Counted from the first letter of the stretch, positions 54,718 to 63,996 are shown. The stretch is DNA of 64,000 nucleotides from Abyssisolibacter fermentans (GCF_001559865.1 NZ_LOHE01000038.1:62001-126000); one strand, 5' to 3'. The notes: generated from the sequence alone by a model not told the origin. Numbers and translations are program-made.

Positions 54718-55776
54718 TTAATATACTTTAGGTTCTTCCTCGCATCTTAATACTCGCAGTGCACCAAGGGCAAGCGCTTTCATTTCCATTTCACCTGGTA
54801 TTACTTCAACTGGTGCTATGAATTTTACTCTCTTAATTACTTCTCTAACTACACGTTCAGAATATGCAATTCCGCCTGTAAGTATTATTCTATCAACATT
54901 TCCATATAGACTTGCTGCATACCTTGATATCTCTTTAGATACTTGATACATAAAGGCATCTAATACTAATATTGCTTTTTCATCACCATTATCATATCTC
55001 TTTTCAATTTCAATCATATCTTTAGTTCCAAGATAGTCATACATTCCACAGTAGCCGCTTATTCTTTTTATAAATTCTTCTCTCGTATATTTACCTGAAT
55101 AGCAAAGCTCTACAAGCTGATACGATAGTAATCCTCCGCATCTTTCTGGAGAAAAAGGACCATCAGAACGTCCACCACTTCCGTCAATCATTTTACCTTT
55201 GTTATGAGATACAATTGATATTCCTGAACCAAGATGCGCTACAATAAAATTACATTCTTCATATTTTTTACCTAGTTTTTGAGCCGTTTCTCTTGCTACT
55301 GCTTTATGATTTAAAGCATGAAACCAGCTAAGTTTAATTATATCAGATAAACCTGTTATTCTGCATATGTCATGCATTTCATCTACAGACACAGGATCAA
55401 CTACAAATGCTCTTACGCCAATTTCATCTGCTAATTCCTTGGCAATTACACAGCCTAAATTTGATGCATGTTCACCATTTATTGCATTTTTCATATCATT
55501 TATCATAGAATCGTTAACTTCATACGTACCACCAGGAATAGGCTTCATTAATCCCCCTCTTCCTGATATACAATCCATGGATTTCAAATCATATCCATTT
55601 TCAGAAAGTACTTTTTTTATCAAATTTACTCTATATTCATATTCATCGAATACAGAAGCAAAACCTTTTAAATCTTCTCCTGAATGTTTTATACTGTATT
55701 TAAAAACTTCCTTTTCATCATCATAAACTGCAATCTTTGTAGATGTTCCACCTGGATTAATTATTAATATTCTCAT
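54718..55776 (-). CDS. buk: Butyrate kinase family
   Basis: 352 residues of the acetokinase family. N-terminal LIINPGGTSTKIAVYDD (phosphate loop), VAHLGSGISIVSHNKGKMID near 185 and ILTGGIAYSERV near 300. It makes ATP from acyl phosphate, releasing butyrate or a branched-chain fatty acid. The ATG at 55776 follows AAGAGG. It sits between ptb and the oxidoreductase gamma subunit, so the preferred acid is more likely isobutyrate or isovalerate. Confidence 0.93.
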   Translation of the reverse strand: MRILIINPGGTSTKIAVYDDEKEVFKYSIKHSGEDLKGFASVFDEYEYRVNLIKKVLSENGYDLKSMDCISGRGGLMKPIPGGTYEVNDSMINDMKNAINGEHASNLGCVIAKELADEIGVRAFVVDPVSVDEMHDICRITGLSDIIKLSWFHALNHKAVARETAQKLGKKYEECNFIVAHLGSGISIVSHNKGKMIDGSGGRSDGPFSPERCGGLLSYQLVELCYSGKYTREEFIKRISGYCGMYDYLGTKDMIEIEKRYDNGDEKAILVLDAFMYQVSKEISRYAASLYGNVDRIILTGGIAYSERVVREVIKRVKFIAPVEVIPGEMEMKALALGALRVLRCEEEPKVY

Positions 55777-55788
55777 TTTCAAAACCTC

Positions 55789-56328
55789 TTATATATAGTC
55801 ATATCCGGCTTCAAATGCCTTTACATTTTGTTCATTTCTCTTTCCTTTTCCTTGACTTTCAAAATATGAGCACATATATTTTTCGAAGTCTTCTTTTGAG
55901 AAAATACTTGTATGCTTGATCATTGCACCTAAAAGAACTATATTTGCAGATCTTTCATTTCCAAGCTTTTGAGCTAATTCTGTAGCTGGTACTTTTACAA
56001 CTTTTATATCGTCTCTATATTCCTTGTCTTCAGGAATAATTGTACTGTTTGCAATAATTATTGAACCTTTTTTCATTGGATTCATATATGTGTCTATAGC
56101 TCTCTCTGCCATTGCAAATAATATATCTGGATGATCAGCATAAGGACTAGCAACTTTTTCATCACTTATCATCACATTACAGTTAGCAGCTCCACCACGC
56201 ATTTCATTTCCATATGAAGGAAACCAAGTTGTGTTTAATCCTTTTTCCGCAGCCACATGCATCATTATTTTTCCAGCAGTTAAAACTCCTTGTCCTCCTA
56301 ATCCTGCACAAACAATTTCATTTAACAT
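55789..56328 (-). CDS. 2-Oxoacid:ferredoxin oxidoreductase, gamma subunit
   Basis: About 179 residues with the family start EIVCAGLGGQGVLTAGKIMM and the block YGNEMRGGAANCNVMIS. Together with alpha, beta and the ferredoxin subunit it decarboxylates a 2-oxoacid to acyl-CoA, reducing ferredoxin. It follows the beta gene after ten bases. Confidence 0.93.
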   Translation of the reverse strand: MLNEIVCAGLGGQGVLTAGKIMMHVAAEKGLNTTWFPSYGNEMRGGAANCNVMISDEKVASPYADHPDILFAMAERAIDTYMNPMKKGSIIIANSTIIPEDKEYRDDIKVVKVPATELAQKLGNERSANIVLLGAMIKHTSIFSKEDFEKYMCSYFESQGKGKRNEQNVKAFEAGYDYI

Positions 56329-56344
56329 ATCCACTACCCCTTTT

Positions 56345-57076
56345 TTATTTGTCTATTATTTCACCCATTTCGTATCTAACCATAAGCTCATTTTCAATTC
56401 TCTTCATAGCATCTACTGGCTTAAGACCCCAGTTTGTTGGGCAAGGTACTAAAACTTCTACTAATGAAAACCCTTTATGATCTCTTTGTTTCTCAATAGC
56501 TTTTCTTACCGCCGCTTTAGTTTTTCTTATTTCAGCTGGATTTGCTATAGAAGTTCTTGCAAGATATGCAATATCTAAATTTCGCATTACATTAAATACG
56601 TCAAAATCAAGACCGTGGTCTTTTGCAGTTCTTCCTTTAGGAGTTGAAGCAGAAATTTGACCTAACTGTGTAGTAGGAGCCGCTTGACCACCAGTCATTG
56701 CATATAAAGTATTGTTCATAACAAACATTGTAACGTTTTCATTTCTTGTAGCAGCAGCAACTGTTTCAGCTAATCCAATAGCGTAAGCTCCACCATCTCC
56801 TGCTATTGTCATAGCATATTTATCAGGTCTTACTCTTTTTTGAGCTGTAAGAGCAGCACCCATTTTGCCGTGTGGAGGTACAATTACGTCAACTGCCATT
56901 GAAAATTGAAACATATGATTACATCCAATATCTGAACATACGATAGTATCACCTATAATGTCCATTTCAGTTAATACTTCTCCTAAAATTCTATCAAAAA
57001 TTGCGTGTCCGCATCCTGCACAAAATCTATTTTCGCACTTCATTATTGCAGGTGCTTTTTTAGATCTGTTTGCCAT
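56345..57076 (-). CDS. 2-Oxoacid:ferredoxin oxidoreductase, beta (TPP) subunit
   Basis: 243 residues. Cluster cysteines in CENRFCAGCGH (residues 14-24), TPP/Mg motif TIAGDGGAYAIGLAE near 88 and MNNTLYAMTGGQAAPTTQLG near 122. The start ATG follows the alpha stop directly. The substrate is predicted to be a branched-chain 2-oxoacid from the neighbouring aminotransferase, kinase and phosphotransferase; the fold alone cannot separate VOR from KOR. Confidence 0.93.
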   Translation of the reverse strand: MANRSKKAPAIMKCENRFCAGCGHAIFDRILGEVLTEMDIIGDTIVCSDIGCNHMFQFSMAVDVIVPPHGKMGAALTAQKRVRPDKYAMTIAGDGGAYAIGLAETVAAATRNENVTMFVMNNTLYAMTGGQAAPTTQLGQISASTPKGRTAKDHGLDFDVFNVMRNLDIAYLARTSIANPAEIRKTKAAVRKAIEKQRDHKGFSLVEVLVPCPTNWGLKPVDAMKRIENELMVRYEMGEIIDK

Positions 57077-58153
57077 TTAAAATACCTCCGTTTCTTTTAC
57101 TTCACCAGCCATTACTTTCTGGCAAAAATCAATTACTTCATCAGTAGGAGCAACTTTCTGAGCTGTAGCAAGTGCATAACAAGGAAATTTGCAACTAACT
57201 GCAATTTTTACATCTTCTAGCATTTGACCCATCATATTCATCTCTAATGTTACAATTCCTTTGCAATTCTTATTTATCTTCTCGAATGCTTTTCTTGGAT
57301 AAGGCCATAAAGTAATTGGTCTGATTAATCCTAATTTAATTCCATTTTTTCTAGCTATCTCAACTGATCTCTGAGCAACTCTTGAAGAAATACCATATGC
57401 AACTAATACTACATCAGCATCTTCAACATTAAATTCTTCCCATCTCTGCTCATCTTGCTGAATTTTACGCATTTTTTTAATATATCCTGCATTCCATTCG
57501 TCAATATCTTGGAAATATGTAATATCAGTTATTACTTTATTCTCTCCTTCACCTATTGCAGTACCTTTCGCTGCCCAAGGCTGATCCATGTCATATTCTT
57601 TCATAGGTGGCATTGTGCAAGGCTCCATCATCTGACCAATAGTACCATCTGATAAAATTAATACTGGATGCATCCATTTTTCAGCTAATTCAAATGATTC
57701 GTAAGCCATATCCATGCATTCTTGTACTGAATTTGGTGCAAGTGTTATTAAATGATAATCTCCATTACCCCCACCTTTAACAGCTTGCCAGTAGTTATCT
57801 TGTCCTGCACTAATAAATCCATCGCCAATTCCAAATCTCTGCACACATGCTACTACAGCTGGTACTCCTGCTGACACCCAGTAAGCTATGCCTTCCTGTT
57901 TAAGTGAAAATCCAGGACCAGATGAACTAGTCATTGCTCTAGCTCCAAGTGATCTAGCAGCAAACACCATATTTACGCTAGCTATTTCTGACTCACCTTG
58001 TACAAACACACCTCCTACTTCTTTCTGTCTCCATGCCATCCACTCTAGAATTTCTGATTGTGGTGTTATCGGATATCCTGCATAAAATCTACAACCACCT
58101 CTTATAGCACCTTCTGCCAATGCTTCATTTCCTTTAATAATCTTTGTCTTCAT
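57077..58153 (-). CDS. 2-Oxoacid:ferredoxin oxidoreductase, alpha subunit
   Basis: 358 residues. N-terminal GNEALAEGAIRGGCRFYAGY with PITPQSEI, then MTSSSGPGFSLKQEGI, the pyrimidine domain of the VorB/KorA type. The C-terminal part (VVLVAYGISSRVAQRSVEIA, GLIRPITLWPYP) is the transketolase C-terminal domain. AAGGAG precedes ATG. It follows the ferredoxin gene and precedes beta with no gap. Confidence 0.93.
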   Translation of the reverse strand: MKTKIIKGNEALAEGAIRGGCRFYAGYPITPQSEILEWMAWRQKEVGGVFVQGESEIASVNMVFAARSLGARAMTSSSGPGFSLKQEGIAYWVSAGVPAVVACVQRFGIGDGFISAGQDNYWQAVKGGGNGDYHLITLAPNSVQECMDMAYESFELAEKWMHPVLILSDGTIGQMMEPCTMPPMKEYDMDQPWAAKGTAIGEGENKVITDITYFQDIDEWNAGYIKKMRKIQQDEQRWEEFNVEDADVVLVAYGISSRVAQRSVEIARKNGIKLGLIRPITLWPYPRKAFEKINKNCKGIVTLEMNMMGQMLEDVKIAVSCKFPCYALATAQKVAPTDEVIDFCQKVMAGEVKETEVF

Positions 58154-58169
58154 TATCCAAAGTCTCCTT

Positions 58170-58367
58170 TTATAATATTTCGAATACTAAATCAGGGCAC
58201 ATTGTATAACAGTTGCCACATTGTACGCATTTTTCTTGATCAACCTTTACAGGAATAACTCCCTTTTTATTTGGTTTATCAGCTTTAGATATTGCACCAA
58301 GCTTACAGTTTGCTATACATAGATAACAACCTTTACACCTATCAATATCTAATTTCACTTTATCCAT
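58170..58367 (-). CDS. Ferredoxin (delta) subunit, two [4Fe-4S] clusters
   Basis: 65 residues with two CxxCxxCxxxC motifs: CKGCYLCIANC and CVQCGNCYTMCP. The electron-transfer subunit of the oxidoreductase. First gene of the operon, with GGAGG before ATG. Confidence 0.95.
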   Translation of the reverse strand: MDKVKLDIDRCKGCYLCIANCKLGAISKADKPNKKGVIPVKVDQEKCVQCGNCYTMCPDLVFEIL

Positions 58368-58391
58368 AATTATCCTCCTTTGTTTTATTAA

Positions 58392-58408
58392 TTGAAACTA
58401 CGTTTCAT
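58392..58408. promoter_or_regulatory. IclR operator, copy 1
   Basis: TTGAAAC-TAC-GTTTCAT, one mismatch from perfect symmetry, 25 bases before the ferredoxin start codon. Confidence 0.75.
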
Positions 58409-58475
58409 ATACGAAAGTATTTTTTTATTCCCATTTTGGTATTTAGGGAACTTTCAATATAAAACGTTTTATTAT

Positions 58476-58492
58476 ATGAAACACAGTTTCAT
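58476..58492. promoter_or_regulatory. IclR operator, copy 2
   Basis: ATGAAAC-ACA-GTTTCAT, perfect 7-bp arms, 109 bases before the ferredoxin start codon and just downstream of the iclR-type gene. Confidence 0.8.
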
Positions 58493-58534
58493 TATTTCTA
58501 TATTTTTTTATTCCTTACTTAAGCAAGGAATAAA

Positions 58535-59290
58535 TTAATATACTATATTTGCTAATTCTCTTAAATCTTTTACTATCTCATTTTCATCAAAACTCTCAAT
58601 TCTTGCAGTTGATCCAGTAAGGCTGACACTGGCCAATAACTTCCTATTAGAATCTAATATTGGAACTGCTACACAAGTTAGCCCTAATTCATATTCGTTA
58701 TGTTCAGTGGCAAAACCTGATTTTCTTACTTCAATAAGTTCTTTTGTTAATTCGTCCCAATTCGTTATTGTATATTTAGTATACCTAGGTAAATCACATC
58801 CATAGTAACGATCTAAATAAAACTGATCTTCAAATGCTAAAAAGCACTTACCACTCGCAGAAGCATGGCATAAAGATGCAAGTCCTAGATTAGGTCTAAA
58901 ACCCAAAGCATTGCTAGATTGATTAGTTCTATAGACTGATATCTGCATAGGCTGAGTTAATGAAGACCTGTCTAATACAGAAATGCTTACACATTCGTTG
59001 TATTTTTCACTTATCTTTTTTGCATATGGTTTAAGTATATCTACAAAGTGTAAATTCTGTTGATATAACTGCGAAAATCTACAAAACTTAGGACCAATCT
59101 CATAAGTAAATTTAGATTCATTTTGAAATATATAACCTCTATCTTTTAATGTATTAAGTATTCTATATACTGTACTTTTATTATATCCTAACTGCTCTAC
59201 AATATTGCATATTCTTGCTTTTCCACCCTGTTCATATATGCATTCCAATATATCTATGCTTTTATTTAACAGACCTGATTTATTTTCCAC
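58535..59290 (-). CDS. IclR-family transcriptional regulator
   Basis: 251 residues, N-terminal winged helix (ICNIVEQLGYNKSTVYRILN) and the IclR effector domain (ALGFRPNLGLASLCHASASG, then FATEHNEYELGLTCVAVPIL). GTG start with GGTAAGGTG upstream. Upstream of the oxidoreductase operon in the same direction; three ATGAAAC-N3-GTTTCAT dyads flank the gene, so it probably controls the operon and itself, with a 2-oxoacid or related acid as ligand. Confidence 0.93.
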   Translation of the reverse strand: MENKSGLLNKSIDILECIYEQGGKARICNIVEQLGYNKSTVYRILNTLKDRGYIFQNESKFTYEIGPKFCRFSQLYQQNLHFVDILKPYAKKISEKYNECVSISVLDRSSLTQPMQISVYRTNQSSNALGFRPNLGLASLCHASASGKCFLAFEDQFYLDRYYGCDLPRYTKYTITNWDELTKELIEVRKSGFATEHNEYELGLTCVAVPILDSNRKLLASVSLTGSTARIESFDENEIVKDLRELANIVY

Positions 59291-59312
59291 TATACACCTT
59301 ACCTTTCATTAT

Positions 59313-59329
59313 ATAAAACCCCGTTTCAT
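59313..59329. promoter_or_regulatory. IclR operator, copy 3 (autoregulation)
   Basis: ATAAAAC-CCC-GTTTCAT, one mismatch, 23 bases before the IclR start codon. Confidence 0.7.
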
Positions 59330-59401
59330 TTATAATAACATTTTATGAAAAGGTTTTCAAGTGCTTTTTTACGCTAAATATTTTTAATTTTTATAAAAAC
59401 G

Positions 59402-59529
59402 AAGGGACGGTTCATTTATTTGAATAGAATTGTATCATAAGGATATAGTTGTTTAGTTTTAAAATTTTCAACATAAACCTTCAGCATAGTTATTAAGCCT
59501 ATTCTAATCCAAACCGTCCCTTTGTTTGT
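59402..59529. repeat. Inverted pair of REP-like repeats
   Basis: 59402-59422 AAGGGACGGTTCATTTATTTG and 59512-59529 AACCGTCCCTTTGTTTGT face each other around 90 bases that hold no gene. Confidence 0.75.
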
Positions 59530-59561
59530 ACAACAGTAGTTCTTTGATTTATCCTATAAAA

Positions 59562-61304
59562 TTACTTAAATTTAACAAGTACATAAAAATCCATATTCTT
59601 TATTTCTATTTCATCTGATAATTTTTTTCTCATACCTGAAATATAATTAAATACATACATAATCTTTATATTTTCATTTTCATCTGTAAATGTCATTCCC
59701 TCAGATTTTATATCTTTTGTCATGCCATTATATTTTTTATCAATTATTCTAGCATATTCATCAAGCTTTTTACTATAAACCATATTTGCATTATCAACTA
59801 TATTAAATGTAAACTCATTTGCATTATAGTAAATCTGGATAGAATCTTCAATTGTTACCTTCTTTAATAATTTATCCATATCAATAAGATAATCATAATC
59901 CTTTACTTTTAACATTCTTTCTCTCTCATGACTATTATAATGAAAATATTTATCTCTTATAGTGACATTTTCATAGTTAAATGGGAACCCAAAAACAATA
60001 TCCATATCATCTAGTTTAAAATCAGCTGGAATATATTTAACATCATCCAAGCTATGTTCCCTATTAAAATACTTCAATATCATGTTTATTTCCGACTTAT
60101 CCTTTGTAGATATATCGGTTTGTACCTTTACCACTTGACCATCTTTTATCATATTATTCCTTACCAATATATCTTCTAGCCTATCATTTTGACTAAATTT
60201 AGATATAGCATAGCTGCTTAAAGGTCCAAAAACCGAGTTCAATACAATAATTGAAAGGGATATAGGTATAATAATATTTTTAAACCTCTTAGCAAAGGAA
60301 AAATAAATCATAATCGCTAAAACCCATAATCCTAGTACAAGTACAAAATACCTATTTTCAGTTATACCATATGCCTTGATCCTAATTCCCATAGAAATAT
60401 ACATCATAATAATAATGGGGATAATAACCTTAGGAAACCAAAATGTAAAATGCTTAACTAATTTATTATCATTAATCAAAGGATATATTAAAAATATCAC
60501 TCCAATTGATATAACCGAATACCACAGAACCAGATGGGACACAAGTCCAACAGGCCAATTAGTTGTTATTATTATTTTTGCAAAATATACATACAATATA
60601 GCTGTATATACTATAATTAATGGAATAACAATATATATGAGTAATCTCTTAAGACCATTAGGGTAATTTTCCGTTTGAATTCTACAATTATGCTGTGGTA
60701 TCTTAGCCAAAAATAGTGACACTCCAAATATTCCCGTCACTATAAGAAATATATAGTAGTAAATTTCACTATGAAAATGTATCTCAAAAAGCTTATCTAT
60801 TGTAAAAATTATAGCAACAAGTCCTACATATAATACTACAGAATAAATAACCGTCAGGAAAAAGCTTGAAAATACTTTTATGACATAAAATTCATAGTTT
60901 TCTTTGTTTCCAATCCATGGTAAATATAAAAATGCTAAGTATAAAAAAATGCTAACCCCTATATAACGAGTTATACTTACCATAGTAAAATCTTTCAGCA
61001 AGAAAAAATAATATAATACCAAAACCCCTGCTCCAAGAACATAAGTAAAGCACTGAAGTATTTTCCTAATATTCTTTTTTTCAAATATAAGCTTGATACA
61101 TAATGATAATGGAATTCCTAATGCAATAACCATAGAAACACGGTTTAGCATATCACGAGTATCTCTAGATAAATTATATCTTTGCTCCATTATGATTATA
61201 AGCATTATCACTAGGGTTGTTGAAACTGCAATAGTTACAGGAAATCTTCTAAGACTTTGATAAAGACTTTTTATAGTACTCCTTGCTAATGTTTTAATCT
61301 TAAT
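59562..61304 (-). CDS. DUF4153-like polytopic membrane protein, start uncertain
   Basis: About 550-580 residues: 10-11 hydrophobic segments in the first 330 and a soluble C-terminal region of about 220. It resembles DUF4153 membrane proteins, whose function is unknown. The first ATG-like starts give MLIIIMEQRYN, but the frame is open upstream and encodes IKIKTLARSTIKSLYQSLRR and then FPVTIAVSTTLVIM, the usual start of this family. The only start near AAAGGGG is an ATT at 61304. A one-base insertion in GTGAAA(T)ATTAAG would explain the missing start. Confidence 0.7.
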   Translation of the reverse strand: MKIKTLARSTIKSLYQSLRRFPVTIAVSTTLVIMLIIIMEQRYNLSRDTRDMLNRVSMVIALGIPLSLCIKLIFEKKNIRKILQCFTYVLGAGVLVLYYFFLLKDFTMVSITRYIGVSIFLYLAFLYLPWIGNKENYEFYVIKVFSSFFLTVIYSVVLYVGLVAIIFTIDKLFEIHFHSEIYYYIFLIVTGIFGVSLFLAKIPQHNCRIQTENYPNGLKRLLIYIVIPLIIVYTAILYVYFAKIIITTNWPVGLVSHLVLWYSVISIGVIFLIYPLINDNKLVKHFTFWFPKVIIPIIIMMYISMGIRIKAYGITENRYFVLVLGLWVLAIMIYFSFAKRFKNIIIPISLSIIVLNSVFGPLSSYAISKFSQNDRLEDILVRNNMIKDGQVVKVQTDISTKDKSEINMILKYFNREHSLDDVKYIPADFKLDDMDIVFGFPFNYENVTIRDKYFHYNSHERERMLKVKDYDYLIDMDKLLKKVTIEDSIQIYYNANEFTFNIVDNANMVYSKKLDEYARIIDKKYNGMTKDIKSEGMTFTDENENIKIMYVFNYISGMRKKLSDEIEIKNMDFYVLVKFK

Positions 61305-61429
61305 ATTTCACATCCCCTTTCTTTAAATAATATTTTTATTCCTACGCTATAATTCTTATCTTAATTATATACTATTTAGACCTGATTTCTTCAAAAATTC
61401 ACATTTATTCTTTAGAGTATTCTAAAATA

Positions 61430-61725
61430 TCATCAGATTGGCAGCGTTCATATTTAATATTGTACCAATATACATAGCTTGACCTAATTCGTGCATAATC
61501 ATTGAAATAGATTCTTCGCCCTCTTTTATCAATAAATGAACGTGATTACTCATTAAACAATAACAATATAACTCGTATCCATTTTTTTATTTATGTTGCT
61601 TTAGTGTTCCTATAAATTTTTGTCTTACTTCTTCATCACTTCAAATATTGCCTACGTTTATTCCTCTTACTATTTTGATATATACCTGTTTTCCTTTAAT
61701 TGAATATCATTAATATTTATTTTCA
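61430..61725 (-). pseudogene. RAYT/Y1 transposase remnant
   Basis: Leftward pieces KQVYIKIVRGINVGNI, then YELYCYCLMSNHVHLLIKEG (HUH motif) and SISMIMHELGQAMYI, broken by at least two stops. A decayed relative of Y1 transposases, different in sequence from the intact one at 22527. Confidence 0.75.
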
Positions 61726-61765
61726 TATCACCTAAAATGACCGCCCACAGTGGGTAAAAAATAAT

Positions 61766-61838
61766 TAAAGTACAATTAGATTCATGGTGGTTTATTCGTA
61801 AATTGCTTCATTAGGTAAAAACAGGCTAATAGCATAGC
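61766..61838 (-). pseudogene. Fragment of an ABC permease gene
   Basis: About 70 bases resemble 272-340 within the permease gene of this window (shared GTAAATTGCTTCATTAGGTA and CAGGCTAATAGCAT). Remnant of a paralogous exporter. A hairpin AACAGGCTA...TAGCCTGTT with a T-run at about 61825-61855 follows. Confidence 0.6.
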
Positions 61839-61968
61839 CTGTTTTTATTTATTTTTTACGAATTTGAATTTATATCCTTTTAATTTTGATTGTACTTATA
61901 AAAAGGTTTTTATTATGCCTATTTATCAATTTAAACTTTTTTAAAAAAGTTAGCTAGTCTAGTGGGCA

Positions 61969-63342
61969 TTAATAATTCTTGATCGTTTCAAATACTGGGT
62001 CAATACCTTTCTGATACTCCTCAAAGGATGTATTTACAATAATATCTGGTGTGAAAGTATCAACATTCTCATCTAATGGAGTAAATAGCCACCTCGAGAA
62101 AAAAATATCAAGTTTAGAATTTGGAAGCTCTAAGTAGCATGCTCCACCATTTTTAAAAGGCATTTCCCCTGTCGGTTCTCCAATAGTTATTACTTCAGTC
62201 TCTTCCTTAAATCTTACAACATCATATACAGGTGCAGAAAATGAACCCTTATTAACAATTACAAATAGTTTACCTTTCCTATTTATTTTATCTATATTTT
62301 TTATTTTATTTATTAAAGTACCTCCAAATTCATAACTACCACCATTATTATCACGCATATCAATTATGAATTTATCTATTTCTTTTTTCTCAAATTCGCT
62401 GAACATTTTATTTGTCAAGCTGTAAAAATCAGGTAATTCTTCAACAGTTTCATCTCTTGGAATATACTTTATTCCTTTTCCAGCTCCTTTTTGCGCTAAT
62501 TTCAAGAAGTTATCTCTATTTTTATCCCAATAAATATTAAAATCAAAGTATAATATTTTTTCTTCGGGTAAATATTCATATGAGAAAAAATCATTTTTCT
62601 TCATATATATAGGTTTGTTATCTACTTTGTCTAATACAGAAACAAATTTAACATTATCAATATCTTTTACCTTTATTTCTATATCAATTTGTTCACCATT
62701 CTCTTCTTCAAAGGTAAATATTGTCTTATCATCAGCAAAATTAAAATATTTAAGAATTTTAGGATGTATTATATACATTGGATTTAAAAACTTTAATCTC
62801 CATTCATTATTATGGGATATCAGTTTGTTTATTTCCTCCATAATTTTTTCAATTGAATTATTGTTTATTTTAACCAGCTTTGTTCCAAGAGCTTCTTTAT
62901 ACTCGGAATCTATTTCAATAGTATATAAATTATCTCCAAACCATTTTGTTTTAATAGGATAAACTTCTTCTAAACCTGGTTGAAAGTAGATATTATAAAG
63001 GGTTTTTAGTGAAAAAACTTTTTGAATGTCTGACTCGAAATTAGCTATCATTAAATGTGCATCACCGACTAAAGTAAAAATTTCCTTTAACCTTATCTGA
63101 ATTTCGATCTCATCAAGCTTAGGAATATCTTGTTTTAACTTCTCAATACGTTCATTGAACTCTTCTGCAGAAATATTTAAATATAAACCTCCATGTACCT
63201 TAGGTAAATTCTCTTGTAAGTAATTTATATCTTCAATCCACCTGTTATTCCTTTCTGAAGAATATGTAACAGTAGTTTCCTTTGTACAGCTGGCTGTAAA
63301 TATTAAAATTAACATTATAAATACAACTAATATTTTCTTCAT
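61969..63342 (-). CDS. S41 peptidase-like lipoprotein
   Basis: 457 residues. Lipoprotein signal ending FTASC, with the lipid-attached cysteine at 19. A tail-specific protease-like core: FIIDMRDNNGGSYEFGGTL near 330, the nucleophile serine position in VNKGSFSAPVYD near 365, and ITIGEPTGEMPF near 390. No PDZ domain is evident between. It would be anchored outside the cell; whether it hydrolyses peptides is unproven. The PadR gene immediately upstream is co-directional. GGGGG precedes ATG. Confidence 0.85.
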   Translation of the reverse strand: MKKILVVFIMLILIFTASCTKETTVTYSSERNNRWIEDINYLQENLPKVHGGLYLNISAEEFNERIEKLKQDIPKLDEIEIQIRLKEIFTLVGDAHLMIANFESDIQKVFSLKTLYNIYFQPGLEEVYPIKTKWFGDNLYTIEIDSEYKEALGTKLVKINNNSIEKIMEEINKLISHNNEWRLKFLNPMYIIHPKILKYFNFADDKTIFTFEEENGEQIDIEIKVKDIDNVKFVSVLDKVDNKPIYMKKNDFFSYEYLPEEKILYFDFNIYWDKNRDNFLKLAQKGAGKGIKYIPRDETVEELPDFYSLTNKMFSEFEKKEIDKFIIDMRDNNGGSYEFGGTLINKIKNIDKINRKGKLFVIVNKGSFSAPVYDVVRFKEETEVITIGEPTGEMPFKNGGACYLELPNSKLDIFFSRWLFTPLDENVDTFTPDIIVNTSFEEYQKGIDPVFETIKNY

Positions 63343-63375
63343 AAATTATCCCCCTTTGAAAATTTTTATTTTGAA

Positions 63376-63945
63376 CTAACTCCTCTCTTTCATCTTGTGT
63401 AATATTTCTAGGCACTCATCACACCACGTTATATGTGTTTGATAATTATATTGACCTCTTCGCAAGGTCATTAGGCGAAACATAAGTTCATTTGATTTAT
63501 CAGGGTTATTTTGAATGTCATGATGCAAACTACGTTCAATCGAATCCAATGCTTTTAGATATTGGATGGCTTTTTCCTTTTCAGCTAAAATTCTTTGAAC
63601 ATTCTCTTCTATAGAAACATTGGCTCCAAAAAACAGTTTAAATAGCATTTCATCACGCACAGGACTTTTTTGAATAGGTTCAGATAACCAGTCCAGTAAT
63701 TTTTTCTTTCCTTTCTCTGTGATTGAATAAATATTACTATTTGGTCTTGTCTCACTTAACTCAGTTTTCTTCACTACCAATTCCTCTTGCTCAAGACGTT
63801 TTAGTATTGGATAGATATGTCCATAATTTTCATTCCAAAAGTATCCTATACTTGATTCAATAAATTTCTTAATATTGTATCCCGACTTTGGAGATATACT
63901 TAGAACTCCTAATATTGCATATTGCGTCTTATTAATTTTGGGCAT
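63376..63945 (-). CDS. PadR-family transcriptional regulator
   Basis: 189 residues. PadR winged helix YAILGVLSISPKSGYNIKKF, then YGHIYPILKRLEQEELV and ITEKGKKKLLDWL, followed by a Vir_act_alpha_C helix (about 100-185). GGAGG precedes ATG. It heads an operon with the S41-like lipoprotein gene and has a perfect palindromic operator just upstream, so it probably represses itself and that gene. Confidence 0.92.
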   Translation of the reverse strand: MPKINKTQYAILGVLSISPKSGYNIKKFIESSIGYFWNENYGHIYPILKRLEQEELVVKKTELSETRPNSNIYSITEKGKKKLLDWLSEPIQKSPVRDEMLFKLFFGANVSIEENVQRILAEKEKAIQYLKALDSIERSLHHDIQNNPDKSNELMFRLMTLRRGQYNYQTHITWCDECLEILHKMKERS

Positions 63946-63977
63946 TTAAACACCTCCATAATATATATCATAATTTA

Positions 63978-63996
63978 ATATATCATAATGATATAT
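63978..63996. promoter_or_regulatory. PadR operator palindrome
   Basis: ATATATCAT-A-ATGATATAT, perfect 9-bp arms, 33 bases before the PadR start codon. A related half-site, ATATATATCAT, lies at about 63961. Confidence 0.7.
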
